Made by a program: the position numbers and the translations under genes
Notes under the pieces: generated by a model
Database searches by the model: none
What the model was told of the DNA's origin: nothing
What the model saw: only the letters and a program-made list of their open reading frames with translations
Source of the DNA: Subtercola vilae
GTDB lineage: Bacteria; Actinomycetota; Actinomycetes; Actinomycetales; Microbacteriaceae
Direction: 5' to 3'
Length of the DNA: 41,344 nt
Assembly (NCBI RefSeq): GCF_004923255.1
Contig: NZ_QYRT01000033.1
Coordinates: 1 to 41,344 of the forward strand
Shown: positions 24,187 through 32,638 of the stretch, piece by piece
How the letters are laid out: the number at the start of each line of letters is the position of its first letter
How positions within the stretch are numbered: position 1 is the stretch's first letter

Positions 24187-26916
24187 TCATGCGAGGGCCG
24201 TCGCTTTCAAGCCCGCAGACAACGCAACCTGCCGTTGAGCTGCGGCCTTGTTGACAACCAACTGGGCTTCACCGTTCGCCATTTGCCTGATCACCCCGAA
24301 CAGCGTCCCATCCATATAGATAGGTCGCTCACTCGGTGCCTGGGACTGCGTGCCGGTGGCATTAGATGAGGCAACTGACGGCAACGGCATTCCTGCGTTG
24401 ATCGCCTTCAGCACTGGCCGCCATGTTGTCGCCTGCCCCTTGCGGTTCGAGATGACTTCCTCACCAGCGGACAGAAGCGTGTGGATCGAGTCAGACGACG
24501 CTGACCCGGGGCCGTACGCCGTACCACCCGACGTTCCACCGGCTGCGTGACGTTCGATAGTGCCACCGAACGCTTTCGTGCCCGCCGCCGCGGTGTCTCG
24601 AGCATCCGAGTACGTCACCGTGTTATCGGTCGAAATGTGAATCGACTTCGAAGCAGGCAACGAGTTGATCGCATCCCTCGTGGCCTGAATGGCGGCGAGA
24701 GCTGCAGCGTTATCAACCTCAACTTTTGTCGGCGGCACTGAGGTTGGGATAGCGAAGATCTTGTCGATGTACGTCTGTACCGCATCACGGTTCTCACCAT
24801 GGGCGACAGCGTTATCCACAATCGACCGCTTCATGTCGTTCAGCTTGTTCTCGGTGTCCTGCGCAGACCCGCCCTGATCACGGAATGCCTGCGCGGTCGC
24901 CTGCGCCGAAGTCGTCAGGTTTAGCAGCTCACCGCGAGCCGCCGTGCCCGCAACTGTGTTCGAATCGAGGCTCGCAGCCCCATCTTTCAAAGCTCCGTTC
25001 TGGCCTTGCAGCGAAGACGTAACTGATGCGATTTGAGAGTCGAATTGGTTCTGTGCTTGCGCGTACGAGATCGCCTTACCGTTCAACAGGTCAAGTGACT
25101 GCTTCAACAAACCCGCAGCATCATTTTGCAGATACATTTTCGCCGTCGTCTGCTGCGTCTGGTCAGCCATTCCAGCCATAGACGCCGCAGCTGCCTGATA
25201 TGCCGCGACAGAAACACGAGCCGCAGCAGCGTTGGTCTGAGTCGCCCCGGTCTGGTCTTGGATTGAAGCGGCGTACTGCTGATTCAGTTGCACCTGCGTT
25301 TGAATTGCAGCCGACTGCGATGTCATCGCGTCACGCACCGTGCCCGCAGCTACCGCCTGAGCAGCCTGCGACGCGGTCACCTTCGCGCCGGTTTGCAGTG
25401 AGCCCTCAAGCACGCCACGAGCTTTGTCTATGATGCCGGTGACCTGCTGGCGGGCAGCGCCATCAGCAAGAGTGGCCTCGGTCAAGGTCTGCGTCGAAAT
25501 GCCCAGCTTCTGAGCCGCAGTGAATGCGCCTGCATCCTGTAGCGCACGGGCAGCCTTAGCCCGTACGTTCTCACCAATAGCGCCCGTGTCAGCCGTGATC
25601 GCAGCCGTATAGTCGACCTGCGACTGAGTGGCAGTGTTGTTCGCCGCCGTCAACGAAATCACTACAGCGGCCAGAGCGGCAACACCAGCGATAACCCAAC
25701 CGATCGGGCCGATAGCGATATCAGCCGAGACGCCCATAGCCGTGAGTGCAGCACTGATAGCCTCCACCATGGGTGTAACAAACACCCACGCCTTGAACGC
25801 CAGAGTGCCCCACGTGATTGCAGAGATCAGCGCCCCAAGAACCTCAACCGGGATAGAAGCGATCGCGTTCGAGATCCCGCCAAGCACAGTGAGACCCACC
25901 GCACCCATCGGGGCAAGAGCCTCAAGAATGTGCATCACCGCTGTAGCCAGGGCACCAAGCACCGCCTCCACAGTGGGAAGGTTCTGCATCGCGTAAGCGG
26001 TGAACTTCTCGAGCCCACCACCAGACGTCCATGCCCGGAACTTCGCCGACAGACCCTCAATGTACGCACCAGCCGTGAGTAGCAGAGGATTCAAGGTGAT
26101 CAGCGAAGTAACGGCACCCGAGAACAGGTTCACCGTCGTACGCCCAAGCAGACCCGAGAACTGCGAAATCTCATGATTCAGAACAGGCATCGCATTGTTC
26201 GCGGTAGCAGTCATCTGCTGAAACGAGGAAAGGAACTGAACAGCCGACGTTTGCGCCAAAGTATTGAAATCAGACTTCAGAGTCTTGAGCGACGACGAAT
26301 ACGCGACGCCCTCAGCGGAACCCTCCGCCATAGCGGCTTTGATGCCGAAAATCGCTAGGACGCCCGCAGCGCCCATGCCAGCCAGAGCGCCAGCAATGCC
26401 AATAGCGCCCGCAGCCAAAGGCGACGCGAGAGGGACAAGGGCGGCAACCGCGGCGATGATCGTCGTGATTTGGCCCGCGTTGTTCTGATTCGCATTCGCA
26501 GCCCTGTTCGAAGCGCCCGCAACAACGTCCTGAGACACAGCCTCACGAAGGGCCGAAGTCGATGCCGCGTCCTGCTCCCGGTCAAGAAGCGCCACCGACG
26601 CGGCAGCCTCAGCGGCAGCACGACCATGCGCCCGCTCTGCAGCAGTAGCCGCAGCGGTCGCCCCAACAGCACCAGCCGAAGAGCCGCGCACGGTGACGTT
26701 CGCATTGGAACTGCCCAACCCCGCCTCAGCAACATGGACAGCCTCAATCGCGGCCAACGCTTCCGAAACATTCGCATCAACCCGGATAGTCGGCTGCATC
26801 TGGCCCAACTCGGCGACATCCCGCCGCGTCAGACCGATAGCCTCAATCCACTTCGCCCGGTCAAGATCAAGGATTCCCTTGATAGAACCAACAGTCGTTG
26901 CGCCCTCGTTAGCCAT
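24187..26916 (-). CDS. Tail tape measure protein
   Basis: Sets tail length and is ejected into the host with the DNA. The 909-residue protein is Ala-rich and mostly helical, with hydrophobic segments at about 148-197 and in the middle third (for example WVIAGVAALAAVVISL). The C-terminal portion contains HAAGGTSGGTAYGPGSASSDSIHTLLSAGEEV, the typical Gly-rich end motif of actinophage tape measures. With about 0.15 nm per residue, a tail of about 135 nm is expected. It begins inside the end of the GT frame. Confidence 0.93.
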   Translation of the reverse strand: MANEGATTVGSIKGILDLDRAKWIEAIGLTRRDVAELGQMQPTIRVDANVSEALAAIEAVHVAEAGLGSSNANVTVRGSSAGAVGATAAATAAERAHGRAAAEAAASVALLDREQDAASTSALREAVSQDVVAGASNRAANANQNNAGQITTIIAAVAALVPLASPLAAGAIGIAGALAGMGAAGVLAIFGIKAAMAEGSAEGVAYSSSLKTLKSDFNTLAQTSAVQFLSSFQQMTATANNAMPVLNHEISQFSGLLGRTTVNLFSGAVTSLITLNPLLLTAGAYIEGLSAKFRAWTSGGGLEKFTAYAMQNLPTVEAVLGALATAVMHILEALAPMGAVGLTVLGGISNAIASIPVEVLGALISAITWGTLAFKAWVFVTPMVEAISAALTAMGVSADIAIGPIGWVIAGVAALAAVVISLTAANNTATQSQVDYTAAITADTGAIGENVRAKAARALQDAGAFTAAQKLGISTQTLTEATLADGAARQQVTGIIDKARGVLEGSLQTGAKVTASQAAQAVAAGTVRDAMTSQSAAIQTQVQLNQQYAASIQDQTGATQTNAAAARVSVAAYQAAAASMAGMADQTQQTTAKMYLQNDAAGLLKQSLDLLNGKAISYAQAQNQFDSQIASVTSSLQGQNGALKDGAASLDSNTVAGTAARGELLNLTTSAQATAQAFRDQGGSAQDTENKLNDMKRSIVDNAVAHGENRDAVQTYIDKIFAIPTSVPPTKVEVDNAAALAAIQATRDAINSLPASKSIHISTDNTVTYSDARDTAAAGTKAFGGTIERHAAGGTSGGTAYGPGSASSDSIHTLLSAGEEVISNRKGQATTWRPVLKAINAGMPLPSVASSNATGTQSQAPSERPIYMDGTLFGVIRQMANGEAQLVVNKAAAQRQVALSAGLKATALA

Positions 26917-27349
26917 TCACTGCCTCCGTGGGTGTTTCGTCTTCGGGTCTGAAATGTTGCCCAAGGGGCGAATCGGGGTCACTGAGCATCCCCGCGATAT
27001 GAGCCAAGAACCATCGCCACGTACGGGTACGAAATTCGCGCTCAAAATCGACGCCGAGCTTGGTGAACGAGTACACGACGGTCGGCCAAACATCGATGAT
27101 GTCTGTGACCGCAACCGGCTTCCCGGCAGGCTTCGCTAACTGCTTGGGGAGGTCGTAGCCTTCGAACGCGCCCGTGATGGGGTCTTGGTCGCCCCACCCG
27201 TACTTTGCGATCTGCGCGTAGCCCTGTTCGCCTGTGCCGCCCTCTGGATCACCAGTTCGGCTAGCGCTTTTGGGTCGACACCGGCCTCCCATGTAGCCTC
27301 TGCGACGTTGCGGCCATACTGGTAGTCGGCGAGAGCCGTTAGCCCGCAT
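26909..27349 (-). CDS. Tail assembly chaperone, T frame (C-terminal part of GT)
   Basis: The minus-strand frame from at least 27349 to the stop at 26909 is -1 relative to the upstream G gene and should be read only as a GT fusion. Content such as YAQIAKYGWGDQDPITGAF and VWPTVVYSFTKLGVDF looks like genuine coding. From the G start at 27585 through one -1 shift to 26909 gives exactly 226 codons (225 residues). The stop overlaps the tape measure start by 8 nt, the classical arrangement. Confidence 0.75.
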   Translation of the reverse strand: MRANGSRRLPVWPQRRRGYMGGRCRPKSASRTGDPEGGTGEQGYAQIAKYGWGDQDPITGAFEGYDLPKQLAKPAGKPVAVTDIIDVWPTVVYSFTKLGVDFEREFRTRTWRWFLAHIAGMLSDPDSPLGQHFRPEDETPTEAVNG

Positions 27350-27585
27350 CGAGTCGCGAACTGTTCAGGCACGTCATCTTCTATCAGCCGATCCCAGAGC
27401 GGGCCGAGCAGCATCTTCCACAACTCCACCGGGCCCTGCTGTGCCGCCTCCGATTCGCTGTCGCGTTGCATCTCGGCCAGCTTCAAACCAGCGGTGATAC
27501 TCAACGGCGGGCACACGTACTCGGCCTCCTTGTAAGGAAACACGAGCGGGTCAACGTCGAACTCTTCGTACGGGCGTAAAGCCAT
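27136..27585 (-). CDS. Tail assembly chaperone G
   Basis: A 149-residue soluble protein that binds the tape measure during tail assembly. It has an acidic-to-mixed N-terminal domain (DPLVFPYKEAEYVCPPLSITAGLKLAEM) and a basic, Ser/Thr/Arg-rich C-terminal tail. Its C-terminal codons overlap the T frame by more than 200 nt. No perfect X-XXY-YYZ heptamer is present in the overlap; the nearest candidate is CCCCAAGC at 27149-27142, just before the stop. Confidence 0.85.
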   Translation of the reverse strand: MALRPYEEFDVDPLVFPYKEAEYVCPPLSITAGLKLAEMQRDSESEAAQQGPVELWKMLLGPLWDRLIEDDVPEQFATRCGLTALADYQYGRNVAEATWEAGVDPKALAELVIQRAAQANRATRRSQSTGGATKTPSRARSKATTSPSS

Positions 27586-27654
27586 GAGGATGCTCCTTTG
27601 ATCGGGGATAACCTGGCCGACCCCATCCCCACAGGGCCGGCCAGGAGACTGCGG

Positions 27655-28356
27655 TTACGAGCGGGTGTATGCCAGCGCGTTCGAGGTGCCGATACCGTTC
27701 GTGACGGTGACAGGCGCAGAGCCGGCAGAACCGGTCGGCATGATTGCGACGAGAACGCTGTCGGAAATGATGACCCACGAGCTTGCGTTGACCCCGCCGA
27801 ACTTCACACCGGTCGTCGCCATGGTGGTCAGGAATCCCGAACCACCGATGGTGACCTGGGCACCAGCCGCAGCACCAGAAGGTGAAGCCGACGTGACGAC
27901 AGGAACGACAGGAGCATTGAACGGGTTGGAGATGCGAGTCAACGCACCGTCACCCTTGAATGTCACCGTCACCTCGTCAATATCAGCAACACCCGTCTTC
28001 GACTGGTTCCAGTCAACGAGCGCGATACCCGTCCAAGCGTCGAGTCCACCGTTACGGTCGTACCAGCGCGTGTAGAGACGAGCTAATGAACCGAACTGGA
28101 ATCGGGTCTGGTCGGCGAGAAGCTGGCCCGGGTCAGACGGAATTCCCGCCGTGGTTGGCATGAGTGCCTTGACGACGTTCTGCCAGCCGGTCATGGTTTT
28201 CTCAAAACCGTTGAAACCGTTGGTGTCGTACGTGTCGGCGGCTTGAGTGGTCGGGTTCTCGGTTGAGGCGAAGTCGGTGATACCGCCGTACTTCACCCAC
28301 GTGGTGTTGTCGGTGGAAATATCGACACGGAATCGGCGCGCAAGAGCGACAGACAT
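27655..28356 (-). CDS. Major tail protein with C-terminal IPT/TIG domain
   Basis: Forms the tail tube. Of 233 residues, the first 140 fit the tail-tube fold (FRVDISTDNTTWVKYGGITDF, then the acidic DEVTVTFKGDGAL). Residues about 145-233 are an Ig-like IPT/TIG domain: PVVTSASPSGAAAGAQVTIGG, then FGGVNASSWVIISDSVLVA and a terminal NGIGTSNALAY. Such domains decorate the tail surface and may bind cell-surface sugars. ATG 28356 has a GGAGG site upstream. Confidence 0.88.
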   Translation of the reverse strand: MSVALARRFRVDISTDNTTWVKYGGITDFASTENPTTQAADTYDTNGFNGFEKTMTGWQNVVKALMPTTAGIPSDPGQLLADQTRFQFGSLARLYTRWYDRNGGLDAWTGIALVDWNQSKTGVADIDEVTVTFKGDGALTRISNPFNAPVVPVVTSASPSGAAAGAQVTIGGSGFLTTMATTGVKFGGVNASSWVIISDSVLVAIMPTGSAGSAPVTVTNGIGTSNALAYTRS

Positions 28357-28462
28357 TGTTGCCTCCTAAAGGCATCAGGGCATGAAAGAAAGCCCCAAGA
28401 CGGATGCCGAGGGGTCGGAAGGCCGCGGTTGCGGCTACCTGTGGGGGAGGTGGTCTAAAAGG

Positions 28463-28918
28463 TCACCACGAGCCGCCAGCAGGGCGGTTGGTGGTCGTCG
28501 GGGTGGACACGTCGAGGTAGTACTGATCGACTCGCTCGAATCTCTTCGCCGCGTCCTGACCCATCGGGATAGACACGCGCCGGTTCATTTGCACGACCGT
28601 GACCCCGCCAAAGATGAGGTTCGTGGTGCCATGAAAAACATCGAACACAGAATCGCCGAGGTTCTCCGTATCGAGCGGCTGGTTTGGAAGTCCACGGAAC
28701 CGGGCCTGCACCATCACCTGCCCGAAAGCGTTCGTGATATCGTCGCCCTGATTCACCGCCGTCAACGTCATAGCCCGGTCGGGCTTGTCGGGGAGGGCTA
28801 CGACGTAAATGCCTGTCTGGGATGCCGAATACAGGCCATTTGGGGTGTACGTGAAGCCAATATTTGCGGATGCAGCGAACTTCGCGAGTCCGTCGAGAAG
28901 AACAGAGTTGACGCTCAT
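28463..28918 (-). CDS. Tail terminator-like protein
   Basis: A 151-residue protein directly upstream of the major tail protein, the usual place of the tail terminator. It has a helical N terminus and a beta-rich middle (GIYVVALPDKPDRAMTLTAV, IFGGVTVVQMNRRV). The start overlaps the preceding stop (ATGA). Assignment is by order and size. Confidence 0.6.
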   Translation of the reverse strand: MSVNSVLLDGLAKFAASANIGFTYTPNGLYSASQTGIYVVALPDKPDRAMTLTAVNQGDDITNAFGQVMVQARFRGLPNQPLDTENLGDSVFDVFHGTTNLIFGGVTVVQMNRRVSIPMGQDAAKRFERVDQYYLDVSTPTTTNRPAGGSW

Positions 28919-29268
28919 CAGAATGCGCCCCCAAGTTCATCGGCAATGATCTTCATCACCGCGTCTTTTTCTGTGAGCATCGGCTGCTCGAGGTACAGCG
29001 CTTGACCCTCGGTGTGCCGGAAGTCAAGCGAGTAGTGCTGATTGCGGGCGTACGGGCCGGGGTAGTAGATCTCAGCGGATTCGCCATCAGGTTTCACTGC
29101 CGCCTTGCCACGCAGATCGCCCGTCTCAATGGGTGCTAGTCCCACCGACACGCCCCTGACATGCTCAGCGGCCTTCAGTAGCGCGGGGAGCGACCTTTCA
29201 GCGACTCCTGCATCTACCCCGGCGAGCATGGAAAGGAAATCAGAAGCGTCCCACTCCAAACCAGCCAT
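28918..29268 (-). CDS. Minor head/tail-joining protein (HK97 gp10-like)
   Basis: A 116-residue protein. LAPIETGDLRGKAAVKPDG followed by YYPGPYARNQHYSLDFRHTEGQ and an ending with repeated acidic residues is the pattern of the gp10-like minor head protein family. ATG 29268 has GGGGGG upstream. Stop overlaps the next start. Confidence 0.7.
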   Translation of the reverse strand: MAGLEWDASDFLSMLAGVDAGVAERSLPALLKAAEHVRGVSVGLAPIETGDLRGKAAVKPDGESAEIYYPGPYARNQHYSLDFRHTEGQALYLEQPMLTEKDAVMKIIADELGGAF

Positions 29269-29277
29269 TTTGGCCCC

Positions 29278-29601
29278 CTACTTGAGTGCTACAGCCGTGT
29301 GGTCGACAGGTGAACCGAATCCGTTGTCGCTAGTCGTGATGACCCGTGACGTGCGACCGTCAGTGGTGGTAACCCGCGAGTCAGGCGCAAACAATGCCGA
29401 GGTGCCTGGGTAGGTGTAAATCTGGGTGGAGGACACGACTTCTTCGCCTGCACCGTTACGCACAAGAACGGTCTGGTTCTCCACTAGGCATCCGATGGGC
29501 GGCGCGAGAATAACAGGCGCGGAAAAAGTGTCGGCACCTAAACCTGTCTGCCCAAGGAACGTCTCAACGGTGACCGTGTGCACAAAAAATCGGGAGATCA
29601 T
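29278..29601 (-). CDS. Head-tail stopper-like protein
   Basis: A 107-residue beta-rich protein between the connector-like and gp10-like genes, the standard place of the head-closure (stopper) protein. The ATG at 29601 overlaps the stop of the previous gene (ATGA) and is chosen over an upstream GTG/ATG. No strong motif; assignment by order. Confidence 0.6.
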   Translation of the reverse strand: MISRFFVHTVTVETFLGQTGLGADTFSAPVILAPPIGCLVENQTVLVRNGAGEEVVSSTQIYTYPGTSALFAPDSRVTTTDGRTSRVITTSDNGFGSPVDHTAVALK

Positions 29602-30047
29602 CCGAACGTCCAAGCCTGAGGAACGAGAAGGTTTTTACGCCGCAATACGCGGGTAGCTTCAGGAACCAGCCCGGTCACTGCATCCGCTTTCGCCTGCGCA
29701 GCAAACAGCGCATCCGCGTACGTCTCGCGCGCCGAACCAATACCAGACGAAGACGCCACCCCAGCAACCATCACGCCACCACTGAGCGGGTCATACCCGA
29801 ACGCCAACCATGCGGCAACCTGAATGCACGTCGCATCGTTCAACGCTTGCTTCGTTTGCGCATTCGTCGCCAACCCTGTCAAAGGGTCGATTGCGTAATA
29901 TGCAGACTCGGTGGCATCCAAAACGAGGATCGTGGCAGACCGCAGCAGATTCGCCGCATTCGCCGGGGCAGCCGCACCAGTCCACGCCGCCAAATCAGTC
30001 GGAGACGCTAACGCGGCAGGTACAACAAAGTCACCATAGAAAGTCAT
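29598..30047 (-). CDS. Head-tail connector-like protein
   Basis: A 149-residue, largely helical protein (AAWTGAAAPANAANLLRSAT, then ATCIQVAAWLAFGYDPLSGG), typical of the head-tail adaptor class that sits below the portal. Position after the capsid genes supports this. ATG 30047 has GAGGGG upstream. Confidence 0.55.
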   Translation of the reverse strand: MTFYGDFVVPAALASPTDLAAWTGAAAPANAANLLRSATILVLDATESAYYAIDPLTGLATNAQTKQALNDATCIQVAAWLAFGYDPLSGGVMVAGVASSSGIGSARETYADALFAAQAKADAVTGLVPEATRVLRRKNLLVPQAWTFG

Positions 30048-30058
30048 CAGAACCCCTC

Positions 30059-30349
30059 TCAGTGACCGTAAAGTTCGATCAGATCCGTTTTCGTCAACGC
30101 CTCAGCGTCATCAGGGGTAATCGGTGAATCAGTCTGCTGGGAGGCATGAACTGACCAACCAACCCACTCAGCTTTTGAGGCGTAGGGTGTCGGTTTTTCC
30201 CGGATCGCCGATTCCTGATAGGGGGTACCGTCCGCGTTCACACGCTTCAGGTACCCCCTCAGGAGACGATCCTCAATCGGCTCGGAAAGAGGCAACGCCA
30301 TCGCGAAGATGACGCCGCCCTCCCCGAGGATGTGAACCGTCTTAGACAT
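30059..30349 (-). CDS. Small phage structural-region protein
   Basis: A 96-residue protein of unknown role in the head-completion region. The N terminus is beta-like (HILGEGGVIFAMALPLSEPIEDRLLRG) and the C terminus, with DDAEALTKTDLIELYG, is helical and resembles DNA- or protein-binding tail segments in head-tail proteins. Start overlaps the previous stop. Confidence 0.5.
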   Translation of the reverse strand: MSKTVHILGEGGVIFAMALPLSEPIEDRLLRGYLKRVNADGTPYQESAIREKPTPYASKAEWVGWSVHASQQTDSPITPDDAEALTKTDLIELYGH

Positions 30350-30735
30350 CAGGCCGACTGCCGCCCATCGATGGTGAACGCCGTGACAGTCATGATGACC
30401 GAAGTCTCAATCGTGTACGAACCGTCAGGCTGGGCGAAACGCGCCGACTCGAACGGGCCGATCCATGACGTGCCAGCAGTAGCGATCGATGCGGTGGCCG
30501 CACCCTGTCCGCCCGAGACGGCGAGAGGCTGGCTGCCGCCTAGAACAGAGACAGTGCCAGTGCCACCAGAAGCGTTCGAGACGCGGAGCAGCACAACCTT
30601 CGAACCGGTGTATGAGATGGTGAAACCGTTACCAGCACCAGCCACAGAGGCAGTACCAGAAGGGTCGGCAGTAGCGTTAGCGCCAGCCGAGGTGACGCCT
30701 GTGAGGGCGGTGGGAGTGAGAGTTACGCGAGCCAT
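30349..30735 (-). CDS. Head decoration-like protein
   Basis: A 128-residue beta-rich protein, Ala/Gly/Ser/Thr-rich, directly downstream of the major capsid gene. FTISYTGSKVVLLRVSNAS and the ending SYTIETSVIMTVTAFTI look like an Ig-like or beta-sandwich fold. Decoration of the capsid surface is the most likely role; no firm family match. Confidence 0.5.
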   Translation of the reverse strand: MARVTLTPTALTGVTSAGANATADPSGTASVAGAGNGFTISYTGSKVVLLRVSNASGGTGTVSVLGGSQPLAVSGGQGAATASIATAGTSWIGPFESARFAQPDGSYTIETSVIMTVTAFTIDGRQSA

Positions 30736-30753
30736 GAGCTACACCAACCTTTC

Positions 30754-31599
30754 TTAGGAGACGGTGACGAGAGCACTCGCCAGCGAGTCGGGGCGGACAA
30801 CCTTGGCACCGTAGAGCCAGAGGCCCTTCACTGCGTCGGAGAACGACGACTGGGGCCGGTAAGCCTCAACCTTGCTGATCTGCTCAGCGAACGTGATGGC
30901 ACGGTCATTACCGGCGATCACAACCGAGTCAGAACCCGTCGTGGGGGTCTGGTTCGACAGAAGAATGTCGAACCCTGCAGCACGGCCAACAACACCGTTT
31001 CGCAGACCTTCGGATGTGCCGGACTCGTTGACCTTGATGAAGCGGTTGTCGCGGAGCAGGCAGCCATGCAGGTCGGGCGAGATCGCAACGGAACGCGACT
31101 GCGAAAGCACATTCGCCTTATCGAGCCGAATCTTCAGCGGGACAAGAACCTTGTCGTAGGCGTCAGTCGGGGTCGTAGACGAGTTGACGGTGATCGCGCC
31201 GAGCTGGTTGCTCTGCTGGATCGACGTGTAGAACGAGGACAGGTACAGGTCGATGACGTTGGCTGTTGCGAAAGCAGCCTCATCCATCGCCTGCGGGATG
31301 ACATTGCCCTTCGCCTGACGCTGGTCAACATCATCGACCGCGAACGCGAAGTATTTCGACTGGTCGACCACGAGGGTGCGCTGCGAGTCGTTGACCTGCT
31401 CGGGAACGATCACGGTGCTGTTGGGCACGTAGTTGCTGATCGTGGGGCGACCGATCGACGTGATGCGAACGGTATCGCCAGCTTCAGCGATCTCCCCCTC
31501 GTAGTCACGGTTGATGAACGCAGAGTAGATGAGGTTCTGACGGAGCGCGACGAGAAGATTCGCGCTCCAAATTTCCGGCCTAAAGCGGTTGATTGACAC
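30754..31599 (-). CDS. Major capsid protein
   Basis: Builds the head shell. The 281-residue protein starts RFRPEIWSANLLVALRQNL and includes GDTVRITSIGRP and KYFAFAVDDVD, the profile of P22-type coat proteins that share the HK97 fold. It follows the scaffold gene, as expected. GTG 31599 has AAAGGA about 9 nt upstream. Confidence 0.88.
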   Translation of the reverse strand: MSINRFRPEIWSANLLVALRQNLIYSAFINRDYEGEIAEAGDTVRITSIGRPTISNYVPNSTVIVPEQVNDSQRTLVVDQSKYFAFAVDDVDQRQAKGNVIPQAMDEAAFATANVIDLYLSSFYTSIQQSNQLGAITVNSSTTPTDAYDKVLVPLKIRLDKANVLSQSRSVAISPDLHGCLLRDNRFIKVNESGTSEGLRNGVVGRAAGFDILLSNQTPTTGSDSVVIAGNDRAITFAEQISKVEAYRPQSSFSDAVKGLWLYGAKVVRPDSLASALVTVS

Positions 31600-31617
31600 G
31601 ATTGTGTCCTTTCGGGG

Positions 31618-32250
31618 TTAGAGCAAATGCGCGAGCTTGCCCGCTTTGTGGGCTGCTGCGATCTGCTCGGGTTTCATTTGCGCGAGTTGCGCTTCGGTGA
31701 TTTGGCCTGTCTCCCCGGTCCCGCCGAGTTCCACGCCACTCGCGCCAGCCGCCAGGACTGCTTTGAGATTTGGGTTGGCAGCAACAGCCGCCGTGATCGC
31801 AGCTGTGACGGCTGCACCGTCCGCAGGGTCCAGCCCTGAAACGGAAGACATGAATGAGTTGGAATCGAGAAGACGCGACGGGTCGGCACCGGTCGCTGCG
31901 GCCGCTTTGAAGATCGCGAGTTCACGGGCCGACTGGGTTGCTGTGGCCTGCGCAGCAGTGAGCGAGGCAGTGAGCGCGGCAGGGTCGGCGGCGGCATCAG
32001 GCTTGATCCCGAGCGCGACGGCGAGCTTGTCCGTGAGTTCCTTCTGCGCATTCTCAGCGGCAGTCTTCGCGGCCACTCGCTGGTCGCCTTCGCCTTTGCG
32101 CGCGTCGATGATGACCTTCTGCGCCCATGCGGGGAGGTCTGCGACGTTCTCAGCTACCGGGGCAGTCACAACGGGCGCGGTGGGTGTTACCGCATCTAGG
32201 GCAGGCGCGGCTGGGGTAGGTGCGGTGGTGGTTGCGGGTGCGTCGGTCAT
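31618..32250 (-). CDS. Capsid scaffolding protein
   Basis: A 210-residue, Ala-rich helical protein. A Pro/Thr/Ala-rich N terminus is followed by a coiled-coil-prone region (VAAKTAAENAQKELTDKLAV) and the C-terminal ITEAQLAQMKPEQIAAAHKA, typical of actinophage scaffolds that bind coat protein with a basic end. It lies directly before the major capsid gene, with GGAG upstream of its ATG. Confidence 0.82.
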   Translation of the reverse strand: MTDAPATTTAPTPAAPALDAVTPTAPVVTAPVAENVADLPAWAQKVIIDARKGEGDQRVAAKTAAENAQKELTDKLAVALGIKPDAAADPAALTASLTAAQATATQSARELAIFKAAAATGADPSRLLDSNSFMSSVSGLDPADGAAVTAAITAAVAANPNLKAVLAAGASGVELGGTGETGQITEAQLAQMKPEQIAAAHKAGKLAHLL

Positions 32251-32323
32251 GATGGTTTGTCTCCTTCGAGCGCCAGGCTCTTTCGGTGGTGGGGGAAACC
32301 CGTGCCAGACGGGCGTTAAATGC

Positions 32324-32355
32324 GAAAGGCCCCGCCAGAGTTGACGGGGCCTTTC
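32324..32355 (-). terminator. Terminator between the portal and capsid blocks
   Basis: GAAAGGCCCCG (32324-32334) and CGGGGCCTTTC (32345-32355) form a perfect 11-bp stem with a 10-nt loop. On the minus strand it is followed by a T-rich tail leading into CATTTAAC. It lies between the small gene ending at 32368 and the scaffold gene start (32250). A near-identical tail follows the hairpin at 39231-39260. Confidence 0.7.
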
Positions 32356-32367
32356 AAGTTGTGTTGG

Positions 32368-32628
32368 TTACGGAACGATTGCGCTGAGGACGATGGTGTT
32401 CTGATCCTGCGAAACCACAGCCCATGACAGAACTGAGTCGCTGAGCACAATCTCGGGGAGTTGCGGGACGATCTGAATCTGAACGGCCTGCACCTGCTCA
32501 TTGCCGACACTGAAGATCGGGCTGTCAGTGAGCGGCTGCGGTGCAGCGTCGTTCGTGAGGGTTGCTGTGATCGTCTCTCCCGGATGGTAATTACCATCCG
32601 GCTTGTCGTACGTAAGGGTGTAGGTCAT
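32368..32628 (-). CDS. Small beta-rich phage protein
   Basis: An 86-residue protein, mostly predicted beta (GETITATLTNDAAPQPLTDS, VLSWAVVSQDQNTIVLSAI), without a recognised family. The ATG at 32628 has AAGGAG 6 nt before it and is preferred to an upstream start that would overlap the minor head gene. It precedes the terminator; possibly a head-accessory protein. Confidence 0.65.
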   Translation of the reverse strand: MTYTLTYDKPDGNYHPGETITATLTNDAAPQPLTDSPIFSVGNEQVQAVQIQIVPQLPEIVLSDSVLSWAVVSQDQNTIVLSAIVP

Positions 32629-32638
32629 GAAAGGCTCC

